DNA of 14,638 bases from contig CAMLNT010000043.1 of assembly GCA_946481425.1 (NCBI GenBank), forward strand, positions 1-14,638, given 5' to 3'. The position numbers and the translations under genes were made by a program. The stretch comes from an uncultured Brevundimonas sp. (GTDB lineage: Bacteria > Pseudomonadota > Alphaproteobacteria > Caulobacterales > Caulobacteraceae). The notes under the pieces are model-generated. The model had not been told where the DNA came from. It worked only from the letters and a program-made list of their open reading frames with translations, and searched no databases. Of this stretch, positions 1-6,404 are shown piece after piece. Every line of letters starts with the position of its first letter. Positions within the stretch are counted from its first letter, which is position 1.

Positions 1-1476
1 CCCGAAAAGTCCGTCGAGCGCCTCTCCGGCGGCGAGACCCGTCGCGCCGACCTCGCCCGCGCCTTCGCCGAACAGCCCGACCTGCTGCTCCTCGACGAGC
101 CGACCAACCACCTCGACATCCTCGCCATCGAGACCCTCGAAGACGAGCTCAAGGCCGCCCGCTTCGCCGTCCTGATGGTCAGCCACGACCGCACCTTCCT
201 GGAGCGCACGACGAAGCGCTGCTTCTGGCTGGAGAACCGCCGGGTCCGCACCCTCGACAAGGGCTTCAAGGCCTTCGACGAATGGGCGGCCAAGGTCACC
301 GAGGAAGAGGCCGAATCCCTGCGCCGCCTGACCAAGGAGATCGAGCGCGAGACCTACACCTTCTACCGCTCCATCACCGCCCAGCGCACCCGCAACGAGG
401 GCCGCGCCCGCCGCCTCGAGGCGCTCCGCCACGACCGCGCCAACCGCGTCGCCGACCTCCCGCGCGAGATCCAGCTCGGCGTCGATTCCGGCCAGACCTC
501 CGGCAAGCTCGTCGCCGAGCTGAAGGGCGTGTCCAAGGCCTTCGGCGAGCGCGTCCTGCTCAAGCCCTTCTCGACCAAGGTCATGCGCGGCGACCGCCTC
601 GCCATCGTCGGCCCCAACGGCGCGGGCAAGACCACCCTCGTGCGCCTCATCCTCGGCGAGCTGGAGGCCGACACCGGCTCCATCCGCCTCGGCGCCAACC
701 TCGCCCCCGTCTATCTCGACCAGTCGCGCGACGAGCTCCGCAGCGACATGACCCTGTGGGACGCCCTCACCCCCGGCGGCGGCGACTCCATCCTCGTGCG
801 TGGCCATTCCAAGCACGTCGCCGCCTACGCCAAGGACTTCCTCTTCAAGGAAAGCCAGCTGCGCCAGCCCGTCTCCACCCTCTCGGGCGGCGAGCGCAAC
901 CGCCTGCTGCTCGCCCGCGCCCTGGCCCGGCCCGCCAACCTGCTGGTGCTGGACGAGCCCATCAACGACCTCGACATGGAGACGCTGGACCTGCTCGAGG
1001 ACCTGCTCGAAGAGTACGACGGCACCCTCATCCTGGTCAGCCACGACCGCGACTTCATCGACCGCCTCGCCACCTCCACCATCGCCCTGAACGGCCGCGG
1101 CGACGCCGTCGAGACCCCCGGCGGCTGGTCCGACTTCGTCCACCAGAACCCGGGCTTCCTCACGCCGCCCGCACCGGCGGCCCCCGCCGCCCGCGCAGCC
1201 GTCGAGGCCCCCCGCCCCGCGACGGCCCCGAAAACCTCCGCCAAGCTCTCCTACAAGGACGCCCGCCGCCTCGAGGAAGCAGAGCGCGAGATGGAGTCCC
1301 TGCCCGCCCAGATCGAGACGCTGGAAACCGCCCTGGCCGACCCGGCCCTCTACAGCGTTGACCGCAAGCGCTTCGACAAACTGTCACACGAGCTCGATGC
1401 CGCTCGCGCGCGCCTTGAGGCCGCCGAGATGGACTGGCTGCGGCTCGAGGAGATGAAGGCCGCCCTGTCGGCCTGA
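1..1476 (+). CDS. uup: ABC-F ATPase, Uup type (5' end missing)
   Basis: This is a soluble tandem-ATPase ABC-F protein. The family acts on ribosomes or on DNA-repair intermediates and does not transport anything. Reading frame 1 is open from the first base, so the gene begins upstream; 491 residues are visible and perhaps 100-130 are missing. In the visible fragment, the first ATPase half shows the signature LSGGE at residues 8-12, Walker B LLLLDEPTNHLD at 28-39 and the H-switch SHD at 61-63. A charged linker with RTRNEGRARR follows. The second half shows Walker A GPNGAGKTT at 204-212, LSGGE at 294-298, Walker B ending DEPINDLD at 318-325 and SHD near 347. The last 75 or so residues form a charged coiled-coil domain like the Uup C-terminal DNA-binding domain. 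This tail, and the NDLD form of the second Walker B, favour Uup over EttA. The Ile at 321 replaces the usual Thr. No clear terminator follows. Confidence 0.9.
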   Translation, partial: PEKSVERLSGGETRRADLARAFAEQPDLLLLDEPTNHLDILAIETLEDELKAARFAVLMVSHDRTFLERTTKRCFWLENRRVRTLDKGFKAFDEWAAKVTEEEAESLRRLTKEIERETYTFYRSITAQRTRNEGRARRLEALRHDRANRVADLPREIQLGVDSGQTSGKLVAELKGVSKAFGERVLLKPFSTKVMRGDRLAIVGPNGAGKTTLVRLILGELEADTGSIRLGANLAPVYLDQSRDELRSDMTLWDALTPGGGDSILVRGHSKHVAAYAKDFLFKESQLRQPVSTLSGGERNRLLLARALARPANLLVLDEPINDLDMETLDLLEDLLEEYDGTLILVSHDRDFIDRLATSTIALNGRGDAVETPGGWSDFVHQNPGFLTPPAPAAPAARAAVEAPRPATAPKTSAKLSYKDARRLEEAEREMESLPAQIETLETALADPALYSVDRKRFDKLSHELDAARARLEAAEMDWLRLEEMKAALSA

Positions 1477-1565
1477 CGCTCCACCCCTTGCCTTTCAACG
1501 GATTTCAGCTAGAAGGCCGCCGCCTTGCTGCCTTCCGGCGATGATTTTTCCGCCCGCGCACGGCA

Positions 1566-1581
1566 AATCTGGGGACAGATT
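1566..1581. repeat. Perfect 6-bp inverted repeat AATCTG-N4-CAGATT
   Basis: The arms are 1566-1571 and 1576-1581, with the spacer GGGA. The stem is short for an RNA hairpin, and the symmetry would also suit a dimeric regulator. It lies about 90 nt past the uup stop and is followed directly by AACC. No binding protein can be named. Confidence 0.45.
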
Positions 1582-1598
1582 AACCCTTCTGCATTGCA

Positions 1599-1637
1599 AC
1601 GGTTTTTTGAAACCGTCCACCGGCTTTGTGACGGTTT
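1599..1637 (+). promoter_or_regulatory. Three-arm alternative hairpin (attenuator-like)
   Basis: Three segments compete here. Arm 1 is ACGGTTT at 1599-1605, arm 2 is AAACCGT at 1610-1616, and arm 3 is ACGGTTT again at 1631-1637. Arm 2 can pair perfectly with arm 1 (7 bp, 4-nt loop). It can instead pair with arm 3, extended by CAC/GTG (1618-1620 with 1628-1630) to 10 bp with one bulged C and a 7-nt loop. The two structures exclude each other, as in attenuators and some riboswitches. No U-run follows either hairpin, so classical intrinsic termination is not supported. Function is inferred only from geometry. Confidence 0.4.
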
Positions 1638-1643
1638 TCCACA
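1635..1643 (+). other. DnaA-box-like 9-mer TTTTCCACA
   Basis: The 9-mer fits the general DnaA box consensus TTWTNCACA. Only one good match is present. There is no AT-rich unwinding element and no replication gene nearby, so it is not evidence for an origin. It overlaps arm 3 of the alternative hairpin. Confidence 0.2.
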
Positions 1644-1649
1644 GGGCTC

Positions 1650-1669
1650 GGGCTGAGTTGTCACAGCCC
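1650..1669. repeat. Inverted repeat GGGCTG-N8-CAGCCC
   Basis: The arms are 1650-1655 and 1664-1669, separated by 8 nt. They form a 6-bp GC-rich stem, or a palindromic protein site. It is the third inverted repeat within about 100 nt. No T-run follows on either strand, so a terminator role is unlikely. Confidence 0.4.
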
Positions 1670-1788
1670 CGACACACTCCGCGCTTGCCAGAAAATCGGT
1701 TCGGTGTGACCTTGATTTCGCCGACGGACATCGCGGCGCGGAACTCCGGGGAGACCCGGGCTTCAAGCGGCGAAAACGGCCTCCGATA

Positions 1789-1868
1789 ACGGACTTCAGG
1801 GGGAACCCAGGAGCGACCGGATCGGGCCCCCGAAGCGGAGCGATCCGCGGAAGGGACGGACTTCAGGG
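1789..1868 (+). repeat. 13-nt direct repeat ACGGACTTCAGGG, two copies
   Basis: Identical copies lie at 1789-1801 and 1856-1868, 67 nt apart. Each contains GGACTTC, which is complementary to GAAGTCC at 1894-1900, so either copy could form the stem. A 13-nt exact repeat over this short distance is unlikely by chance, even at this GC content. Confidence 0.55.
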
Positions 1869-1996
1869 CCCGGCGGGGCGACTCGCCAAGGTGGAAGTCC
1901 AGGACGGAGAGGGACAGCGGAAAGACGCCGGGTTCGCCCGCCGACTGGAAGCCGAAGCCCGAAACGTAACGGACCAACGTCCAACCCGGACTTGGT

Positions 1997-2040
1997 GAGG
2001 GGCCGATGCACCCAGGGTTCGCCCTGGCGCATCGCCCCTC
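1997..2040 (+). terminator. Very strong hairpin, possible terminator
   Basis: The outer arms GAGGGGCCGATGC (1997-2009) and GCATCGCCCCTC (2029-2040) give 12 pairs with one bulged C. An inner CCAGGG-TTCG-CCCTGG stem (2012-2027) adds 6 more pairs with a UUCG loop. The downstream bases GATCCGTTTCTGG are only weakly T-rich, so this is at best a non-canonical terminator. It would close the candidate RNA at 1785-2040. It also contains the ribosome site and start of the 2006-2071 ORF, so folding would hide that start. Confidence 0.45.
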
Positions 2041-2071
2041 GATCCGTTTCTGGGCCCTGCTTTTCCGATAA
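2006..2071 (+). CDS. Possible 21-residue leader peptide
   Basis: An ATG at 2006 follows GAGGGG at 1997-2002 with a short spacer, a reasonable Shine-Dalgarno arrangement. It opens 21 codons ending in TAA. The peptide begins MHPGFALAH, ends RFWALLFR, and is basic and aromatic. Its first half is encoded inside the strong hairpin at 1997-2040, so translation and folding would interfere with each other. The transporter gene starts 140 nt downstream. It could be a leader peptide controlling that operon, an independent small protein, or a chance ORF. The coding call rests only on start context and length. Confidence 0.3.
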   Translation: MHPGFALAHRPSIRFWALLFR

Positions 2072-2210
2072 TCCTTGAGTCCGCGCTGCGGCTTCCGAGC
2101 CGCTCGCGCACGTGCGCGCCGATCCGCAGTCCGTGATCCCTGGTCCCTCGACCCGCCTTCCCTTCGCCGCACCCCGCCGCTACGCTTCGGAAACGTCGCG
2201 GGGATTCTCC

Positions 2211-3224
2211 ATGGACCGCAGGTCTCTCATCGCCGGTGTCGCCGGCGCCGCGGGTCTCACGGCCCTCGGCGGCCTCGGCGCGCTCACGGCCTGCCAGCCA
2301 CGCCGCGAGACGACCGACAGCTACGGCCGCACCCGCATCCGCTTCGCCACCGACTGGCGCGCCCAGGCCGAACACGGCGGCTTCTACCAGGCTGTCGCCA
2401 ACGGCTTCTATTCGCGCCGCGACCTGAACGTGGAGATCGTCCAGGGGGGCCCGTCTGTGAACGTGCCCCAGCTTCTGGCCTCCGGGCAGGTCGAGCTCGG
2501 CATGGGCTCCAACAGCTTCATCCCGATGAACCTGACGGCCGAGGGCGCTCCGGTCTCGGTCGTGGCCGCCTTCTTCCAGAAGGACCCGCAGGTCCTCATC
2601 GCCCACCCGGACGAGGCCCTGACCTCGATAGCCGATCTGGCGGGCCGGCCCTTCCTGCTGGCCGACGCCTCGATCACCGCATTCTGGGTCTGGCTCAAGG
2701 CGCGCTACGGCTTCACCGACAGCCAGGTCCGCCCCTACACCTTCAATCCGGCCCCATTCCTGGCGGACCCCACGGCCGTCCAGCAGGGCTATCTCACCTC
2801 CGAGCCCTACACGATTGAACAGGAGGCCGGTTTCCAGCCGCGCGTCTTCCTGCTTGCCGACGAAGGCTACCCCTCCTACGCCAACATGCTGCTCGCCCCC
2901 GACGCCCTGATGCGAGACAACCGCGCGGTCGTCGCGGCCTTCATCGAAGCTTCGATCGAGGGCTGGCAGTCCTACCTCAACGACGATCCGGGCCCCGCCA
3001 ACACCCTCATCCGTCGCGCCAATCCCGAGATGAGCCAGGATCTCCTGACCTGGGCCCGCGAGCAGCTGATCGCCAACGAGATCGTCGTCTCGCCGGGGGG
3101 GCGCATCGGGGACATGACCGTCGCCCGCTGGCAGGAATTCTTCGAGGTCACCTCCCAGGCCGGGGTCTATGCCGAAGACGTCGACTGGAGATCGGCCTTC
3201 ACCCTCGACTTCGTCCGGAGCTAG
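2211..3224 (+). CDS. ABC transporter substrate-binding lipoprotein (NMT1/THI5-like, NitT/TauT class)
   Basis: This is the periplasmic binding component of an importer whose ATPase and permease are the next two genes. I start it at 2211, where MDRRSLIAG opens a signal peptide; GGGGA at 2200-2204 is a usable ribosome site. The twin Arg at residues 3-4 is Tat-like. LTAC at 25-28 is a lipobox, so the protein is probably a lipoprotein anchored at Cys28. The mature part (about 309 residues) has the NMT1/SsuA/ThiY fold signs: FATDWRAQAEHGGFYQA near the start, the GGPSVNVPQLLASGQVELGMGS segment, and LTSEPYTIEQEAGF. This family carries organic nitrogen, sulphur or pyrimidine compounds. The substrate cannot be read from the sequence, and no TPP riboswitch was found to support a thiamine-precursor role. 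An in-frame GTG at 2112 would add 33 residues before the signal peptide and is unlikely. Confidence 0.85.
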   Translation: MDRRSLIAGVAGAAGLTALGGLGALTACQPRRETTDSYGRTRIRFATDWRAQAEHGGFYQAVANGFYSRRDLNVEIVQGGPSVNVPQLLASGQVELGMGSNSFIPMNLTAEGAPVSVVAAFFQKDPQVLIAHPDEALTSIADLAGRPFLLADASITAFWVWLKARYGFTDSQVRPYTFNPAPFLADPTAVQQGYLTSEPYTIEQEAGFQPRVFLLADEGYPSYANMLLAPDALMRDNRAVVAAFIEASIEGWQSYLNDDPGPANTLIRRANPEMSQDLLTWAREQLIANEIVVSPGGRIGDMTVARWQEFFEVTSQAGVYAEDVDWRSAFTLDFVRS

Positions 3225-3227
3225 GGC

Positions 3228-3965
3228 GTGGCGCTCGCCGCGCTGACCGACGCCACTGTCGCGTATGGCCCGGCCGCTGCGCTCGGCCCGGTCAGCCTGT
3301 CGGTCGAGGACGGCCGCATCACCGCGCTCGTCGGACCGTCCGGCTGCGGCAAGTCGACGGTCCTGCGCCTTCTCGCAGGTCTCCAGCCGCCAACCACCGG
3401 CTCCGTCGACCGCGCAGTCGGCCCCGGCGAGACCGGCATGGTCTTCCAGGCGCCGACCCTGGCCCCTTGGCTCTCCGCCCGCGCCAACGTCGCGCTGCCG
3501 CTTCGCCTCGCCGGCCGCCCGGACGATGAGGCCAATACCGCCGCCGAGGCCGAACTCGCCCGCGTCGGCCTTGCCCACGCCAGCGCGCTCAGACCCCGCC
3601 AGCTGTCCGGCGGCATGGCGATGCGCGTCGCGCTCTCCCGCGCCCTCGTCACCCGCCCACACCTGCTTCTGCTCGACGAGCCCTTTGCGGCGCTGGACGC
3701 CCTCACCCGGCGCGGCCTGATTGACGACGTCCTGTCGCTCTGGTCCGAGAGCCGCCCCGGCGTTCTGTTCGTCACCCACGACGTGGAGGAGGCCGTCTAT
3801 CTGGCCCACCGCGTCCTCGTCATGACCGGCGCCCCCGGCCGCCTCGCCGCCGAGATCGAGACGCCCCCGGACCTGCCGCGCACACCCGGTTTCCGCGCCA
3901 CCGCCGCCTTCCGCGACTGCGTCGAACAGGTCATGGCGGCCATCGGCGCCGAGGCCGCCGCATGA
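3228..3965 (+). CDS. ABC transporter ATPase (NitT/TauT/ThiZ class)
   Basis: This is the cytoplasmic ATPase that powers the importer. It is 245 residues, normal for the class, and complete. Walker A GPSGCGKST is at residues 36-44, the Q-loop Gln at about 74 (MVFQ), the signature LSGGM at 126-130, Walker B LLLLDEPFAALD at 146-157 and the switch His in VTHD at 182-185. LSGGM rather than LSGGQ is common in the TauB/SsuB branch. The start is GTG, three bases after the binding-protein stop, so the genes are surely co-transcribed. The 3' end overlaps the permease start as ATGA. Confidence 0.92.
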   Translation: MALAALTDATVAYGPAAALGPVSLSVEDGRITALVGPSGCGKSTVLRLLAGLQPPTTGSVDRAVGPGETGMVFQAPTLAPWLSARANVALPLRLAGRPDDEANTAAEAELARVGLAHASALRPRQLSGGMAMRVALSRALVTRPHLLLLDEPFAALDALTRRGLIDDVLSLWSESRPGVLFVTHDVEEAVYLAHRVLVMTGAPGRLAAEIETPPDLPRTPGFRATAAFRDCVEQVMAAIGAEAAA

Positions 3966-4720
3966 GCCGTCTCGCTCCCGTCATCCTCGCGGTGATCCTC
4001 CTGGCGATCTGGGAAGCCGCCTGTCTCCTGCTGGCCATCCCGCCCTATTTCCTGCCGACCCCCTCGGCCATCGGCACGGCCCTGATCGACCGCTGGCCGC
4101 TGCTGCTCTCGTCCGCGGGCCACACCCTGCTGATGGCGCTGGGCGGCCTCGTGCTCGCGGCCGCGGTCTCGACGCCGCTCGCCATGCTCGCGGCCTCCAG
4201 CCGCTGGGCCGCCTCGGCCTTCCGGCCCTTCGCGGTGGCGGTCCAGGTCACCCCCATCGTCGCCATCGCGCCGCTCGTCGTCATCTGGGCCGGGCTCGAC
4301 AACTCCGAGCGCGCGGTCATGGCGCTCGCCGCGGTCGTCGCCTTCTTCCCGCTTTTCTCGGGCGCCCTTACCGGCCTGACCTCGGCCGACCCTGACCTTG
4401 AACGCCTGTTCGACCTCTATGGCGCGAAACCCCTCGACCGCCTCGTCCGCCTGCGCCTGCCCTCGGCCGTCCCCTTCATGCTGGAAGGCCTGTCGGTCGC
4501 CGCCGGCCAGTCCGTCATAGGCGCGGTGGTGGCCGAGTTCGTCGCCGGCTCGGGCCAGTCCCAAGGCCTCGCCTGGCGAATCCTCGAGGCCGGCAACCGC
4601 CTGCGCACCGCAGAGATGTTCGCGGCCCTGTTCGTCCTGGCCGTGCTGGGCCTCCTTCTTCACGCCCTGATTGCAAGGCTGCGCGCCTTCTCACGCAAGG
4701 GTTTCGAGCCGCCGCGTTAA
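3962..4720 (+). CDS. ABC transporter permease (BPD_transp_1, NitT/TauT class)
   Basis: This is the inner-membrane channel subunit, which would work as a dimer with the preceding ATPase. It is 252 residues with about six hydrophobic segments: residues 4-26, around 54-80, then FAVAVQVTPIVAIAPLVVIW, VMALAAVVAFFPLF, SVIGAVVAEFV and a C-terminal MFAALFVLAVLGLLLHAL. The cytoplasmic coupling (EAA-type) loop is seen as DLYGAKPLDRLVRLRLPSAVP just after the fourth segment, with the usual Gly and the RLPxAxP ending. The ATG overlaps the ATPase stop by 4 nt, indicating translational coupling. The operon probably ends here; a weak GGGCA/TGCCC hairpin (4726-4741) without a T-run follows. Confidence 0.9.
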   Translation: MSRLAPVILAVILLAIWEAACLLLAIPPYFLPTPSAIGTALIDRWPLLLSSAGHTLLMALGGLVLAAAVSTPLAMLAASSRWAASAFRPFAVAVQVTPIVAIAPLVVIWAGLDNSERAVMALAAVVAFFPLFSGALTGLTSADPDLERLFDLYGAKPLDRLVRLRLPSAVPFMLEGLSVAAGQSVIGAVVAEFVAGSGQSQGLAWRILEAGNRLRTAEMFAALFVLAVLGLLLHALIARLRAFSRKGFEPPR

Positions 4721-4774
4721 CTCGCGGGCAAGCGCCTGCCCCCTACTCTCGCGGTTCAATCCCAGGACCCCGCC

Positions 4775-5296
4775 ATGGCGCGCTCCCTCATTCTTGCTGT
4801 CAGCGCTCTCGCCCTCGTCGCGGCGAGCCCCGCCGCTGCGCAGGACAGCGCCCGCCAGGATGGTCTGCGCTATCTGGTCTGGCCGGGCCGTCCGCCCGTC
4901 CAGTCCGCGCCCAGCCGTCCCGAGCGCCCGACGCCGCCCCGTCCGCGTCCTCAAGTCCAGGTCCAGCCCGAGACCCCGCCACAGCCGCGTCCCCAGCAGC
5001 CGCCCGCGCCGGAGCCCGTCTCACCCGTCCAGGCCCGCGTCGAGGCCCTGTCCGCGCCCCAGACCATCGACGATAGCCCGCGCTACTACTCGGTCCACCG
5101 TCGCGCCGGCCGCACCCCTGATCCGATCGACCAGGCCCAGGTGCTGGCCGCCGACGACACCCTTGTCGCCCTCCAGAGCCCCCAGGGCGTGACCCTGGCC
5201 GAGCAGGACCGCACCCAGCGCGCTGAGGAAGCCTTCGAGATCCTGCGCAACCTGCCGCCGGACCAACTCATGGACATGCTGGGCCGCACCCCGTGA
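4775..5296 (+). CDS. Secreted proline-rich protein of unknown function
   Basis: It is a 173-residue protein with a clear Sec signal peptide: MARS, then a hydrophobic core, and cleavage likely after Ala22 (SPAAA/Q). Residues about 36-85 are a low-complexity Pro/Arg/Gln stretch that probably spans the periplasm or binds another envelope component. The C-terminal half is more ordinary, includes PRYYSVHRRAGRTP, and ends in an amphipathic helix with AEEAFEILRNLPPDQLMDML. There are no cysteines and no recognised domain. AGGA at about 4763 provides a ribosome site. Its stop overlaps the GTG of the DUF2336 gene, so the two are likely made together. It is 54 nt after the permease and may be a separate transcription unit. 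Confidence 0.75.
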   Translation: MARSLILAVSALALVAASPAAAQDSARQDGLRYLVWPGRPPVQSAPSRPERPTPPRPRPQVQVQPETPPQPRPQQPPAPEPVSPVQARVEALSAPQTIDDSPRYYSVHRRAGRTPDPIDQAQVLAADDTLVALQSPQGVTLAEQDRTQRAEEAFEILRNLPPDQLMDMLGRTP

Positions 5297-6378
5297 CCAC
5301 AGAGCGCCTGCAGGATCTGATCGACCTCGCCCGCGAGCCGTCCAGCGACAAGCGCCGCGAACTGCTGCGCGAGCTGACCGACCACTTCTTCGGCGCCCAG
5401 CCGCCGAGTGCCTCCGAAAGCGATCTCTACGGCACGGTCCTCGCCCAGCTCACCAGCGAGATGGAGCAGTCGGTCCGCGAGCAGCTGTCGGTCCGCTTCT
5501 CGGCCGCCGCCAACACGCCGCGGACCCTCGCCCGGACCCTGGCGATGGACGTCGAGGAGGTCGCCGGCCCGATCCTGCGCGCCTGCGGCTCGCTGGAGGA
5601 ATCCGACCTGCTGGACGTCGTCCGCACCCAGGGCCAGGGCCACCTGCGCGCCGTTTCCGAGCGTGACACGGTCTCCGAGGCCGTCTCTGACGTCATCGTC
5701 GAGCGCGGTGACGACCAGACCGTCGGCGTCCTGATCCGCAACGACGGCGCCCGCCTGTCGCGTAGCGCCCACGAGGCGGTGGTCGATCGCGCCGAGCACA
5801 ACCGCGAACTCCAGGAGGCGCTGGTCAATCGAGCCGCCCTGCCGGCCGACCTGCTCAACGACCTCTATTTCGTGGTCGAGGCCCGCCTGCGCGCGAAAAT
5901 CCTCGAGGCGAACGCTCACCTGTCGCCCGAGCGGCTCGAGGCCGCCCTCTCGACGACCCGCGTGCGGCTCAAGACGGCCGACGGCTCCCTGCCGGACGAT
6001 TTCATCACCGCCCAGGCCTATGTACGCGAACTGCGCGCCGCCGGGGCCCTGACGCCCGAGATGCTCGCCCGCTTCCTTCGTTCGGGCGGCCGCACCGAAT
6101 TCCTGATCGCCCTGTCGGAGCTGTCGGACATCGACTTCGAGATGGCCCGCCGCATTGTCGACCGCGCCGAGCTCGACGCCCTCGCCGTGGTCTGCAAGGC
6201 CGCCGACATGGATCGCGCCCTGTTCCTGACCTACGCCGTGGTGCTGCTGAACAAGGACGGCGACGCCATGGGCAAGGCCCAGTCCTACGGCCGGATGTAC
6301 GGCGACCTCACCAAGGAAGCCGCCCAGCGCACCCTGCGCTTCTGGCGCATGCGCCGCGACGCCGCCGTCGCCGCCTGA
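5293..6378 (+). CDS. DUF2336 domain protein
   Basis: It encodes a 361-residue soluble, nearly all-helical protein with no signal peptide. The order of charged helices, the segment LYGTVLAQLTSEMEQSVREQLSVRFS near residues 45-70, the repeated LSxSAHEAVVDRAEHNRELQEALVNRA-like pattern and the length fit the alphaproteobacterial DUF2336 family, whose role is not established to my knowledge. The repeating helices resemble HEAT-like scaffolds, which is an inference. The GTG start overlaps the preceding stop (GTGA) and has no good Shine-Dalgarno, so translation probably depends on coupling with the secreted upstream protein. The C-terminus has LRFWRMRRDAAVAA. It ends 26 nt before the convergent gene at 6405. 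Confidence 0.78.
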   Translation: MTTERLQDLIDLAREPSSDKRRELLRELTDHFFGAQPPSASESDLYGTVLAQLTSEMEQSVREQLSVRFSAAANTPRTLARTLAMDVEEVAGPILRACGSLEESDLLDVVRTQGQGHLRAVSERDTVSEAVSDVIVERGDDQTVGVLIRNDGARLSRSAHEAVVDRAEHNRELQEALVNRAALPADLLNDLYFVVEARLRAKILEANAHLSPERLEAALSTTRVRLKTADGSLPDDFITAQAYVRELRAAGALTPEMLARFLRSGGRTEFLIALSELSDIDFEMARRIVDRAELDALAVVCKAADMDRALFLTYAVVLLNKDGDAMGKAQSYGRMYGDLTKEAAQRTLRFWRMRRDAAVAA

Positions 6379-6404
6379 TCTTCAATCTGATCTGAGGCCT
6401 GGGC

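Larger units (their letters stand above)
1785..2045 (+). ncRNA. Candidate structured RNA (chain of stem-loops)
   Basis: By eye the plus strand can form, in order: CGGATCG/CGATCCG (1818-1824 with 1841-1847); GGACTTC/GAAGTCC (1858-1864 with 1894-1900) enclosing GGCG-ACT-CGCC (1877-1887); CGGG-TTCG-CCCG (1929-1940); a 9-bp stem with one bulge (ACCAA/TTGGT plus GTCC/GGAC) at 1973-1996; and the large hairpin at 1997-2040. Two stems have UUCG tetraloops on this strand, which favours a plus-strand transcript. A 13-nt direct repeat (1789-1801 and 1856-1868) supplies a second GGACTTC that could compete for GAAGTCC, allowing a switch. It could be a stand-alone small RNA or the 5' leader of the transporter operon at 2211. 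I do not recognise the family, and the ends are approximate. Confidence 0.4.
1477..2210. other. Gene-free region rich in inverted repeats
   Basis: This is the only stretch over 300 bases without a convincing protein gene. It falls into two parts. The left part, 1560-1670, is less GC-rich than its surroundings and holds several short inverted repeats and a DnaA-box-like TTTTCCACA at 1635-1643. The right part, about 1785-2040, holds a chain of stem-loops on the plus strand ending in a 44-nt hairpin. Open frames cross it on both strands, but their translations are Arg/Pro/Gly-rich and match no family I recognise. The one short ORF with a plausible ribosome site is listed separately. I searched by eye for TPP-riboswitch, RNase P, tmRNA and SRP RNA signatures and found none. 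Confidence 0.6.

Noticed and set aside
1560..1670. Replication origin
   Set aside because: There is only one good DnaA-like 9-mer, no AT-rich unwinding stretch, no CtrA TTAA-N7-TTAA site and no origin-linked genes.
1927..2030. tRNA T-arms suggested by GGGTTCGCCC
   Set aside because: The loops are only four bases, whereas a T-loop needs seven, and no acceptor or anticodon stem surrounds them.
1495..2172. 225-codon minus-strand frame in the gene-free region
   Set aside because: It has no ribosome site and no recognisable motif, and much of it coincides with inverted repeats better explained as RNA structure.
1477..2210. TPP riboswitch, RNase P RNA, tmRNA or SRP RNA in the gap before the transporter
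   Set aside because: The conserved cores (CTGAGA plus ACCTGAT for TPP, GAGGAAAGTCC for RNase P, a T-arm and tag frame for tmRNA, the GGAAGG tetraloop region for SRP) were not found on either strand by eye.
2112..2210. Earlier GTG start for the substrate-binding protein
   Set aside because: It would place 33 residues in front of a well-formed signal peptide and lipobox.
1863..3809. 648-codon open frame on the minus strand opposite the ABC importer genes
   Set aside because: Its translation is low-complexity Gly/Asp/Arg/Val-rich, it matches no family, and it is antisense to two clearly recognisable genes. At this GC content stop codons are rare in such shadow frames.
6379..6404. Terminator between convergent genes (AGGCC-TG-GGCCT)
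   Set aside because: The palindrome has a 2-nt centre that cannot form a normal loop without losing pairs, and there is no T-run on either side.
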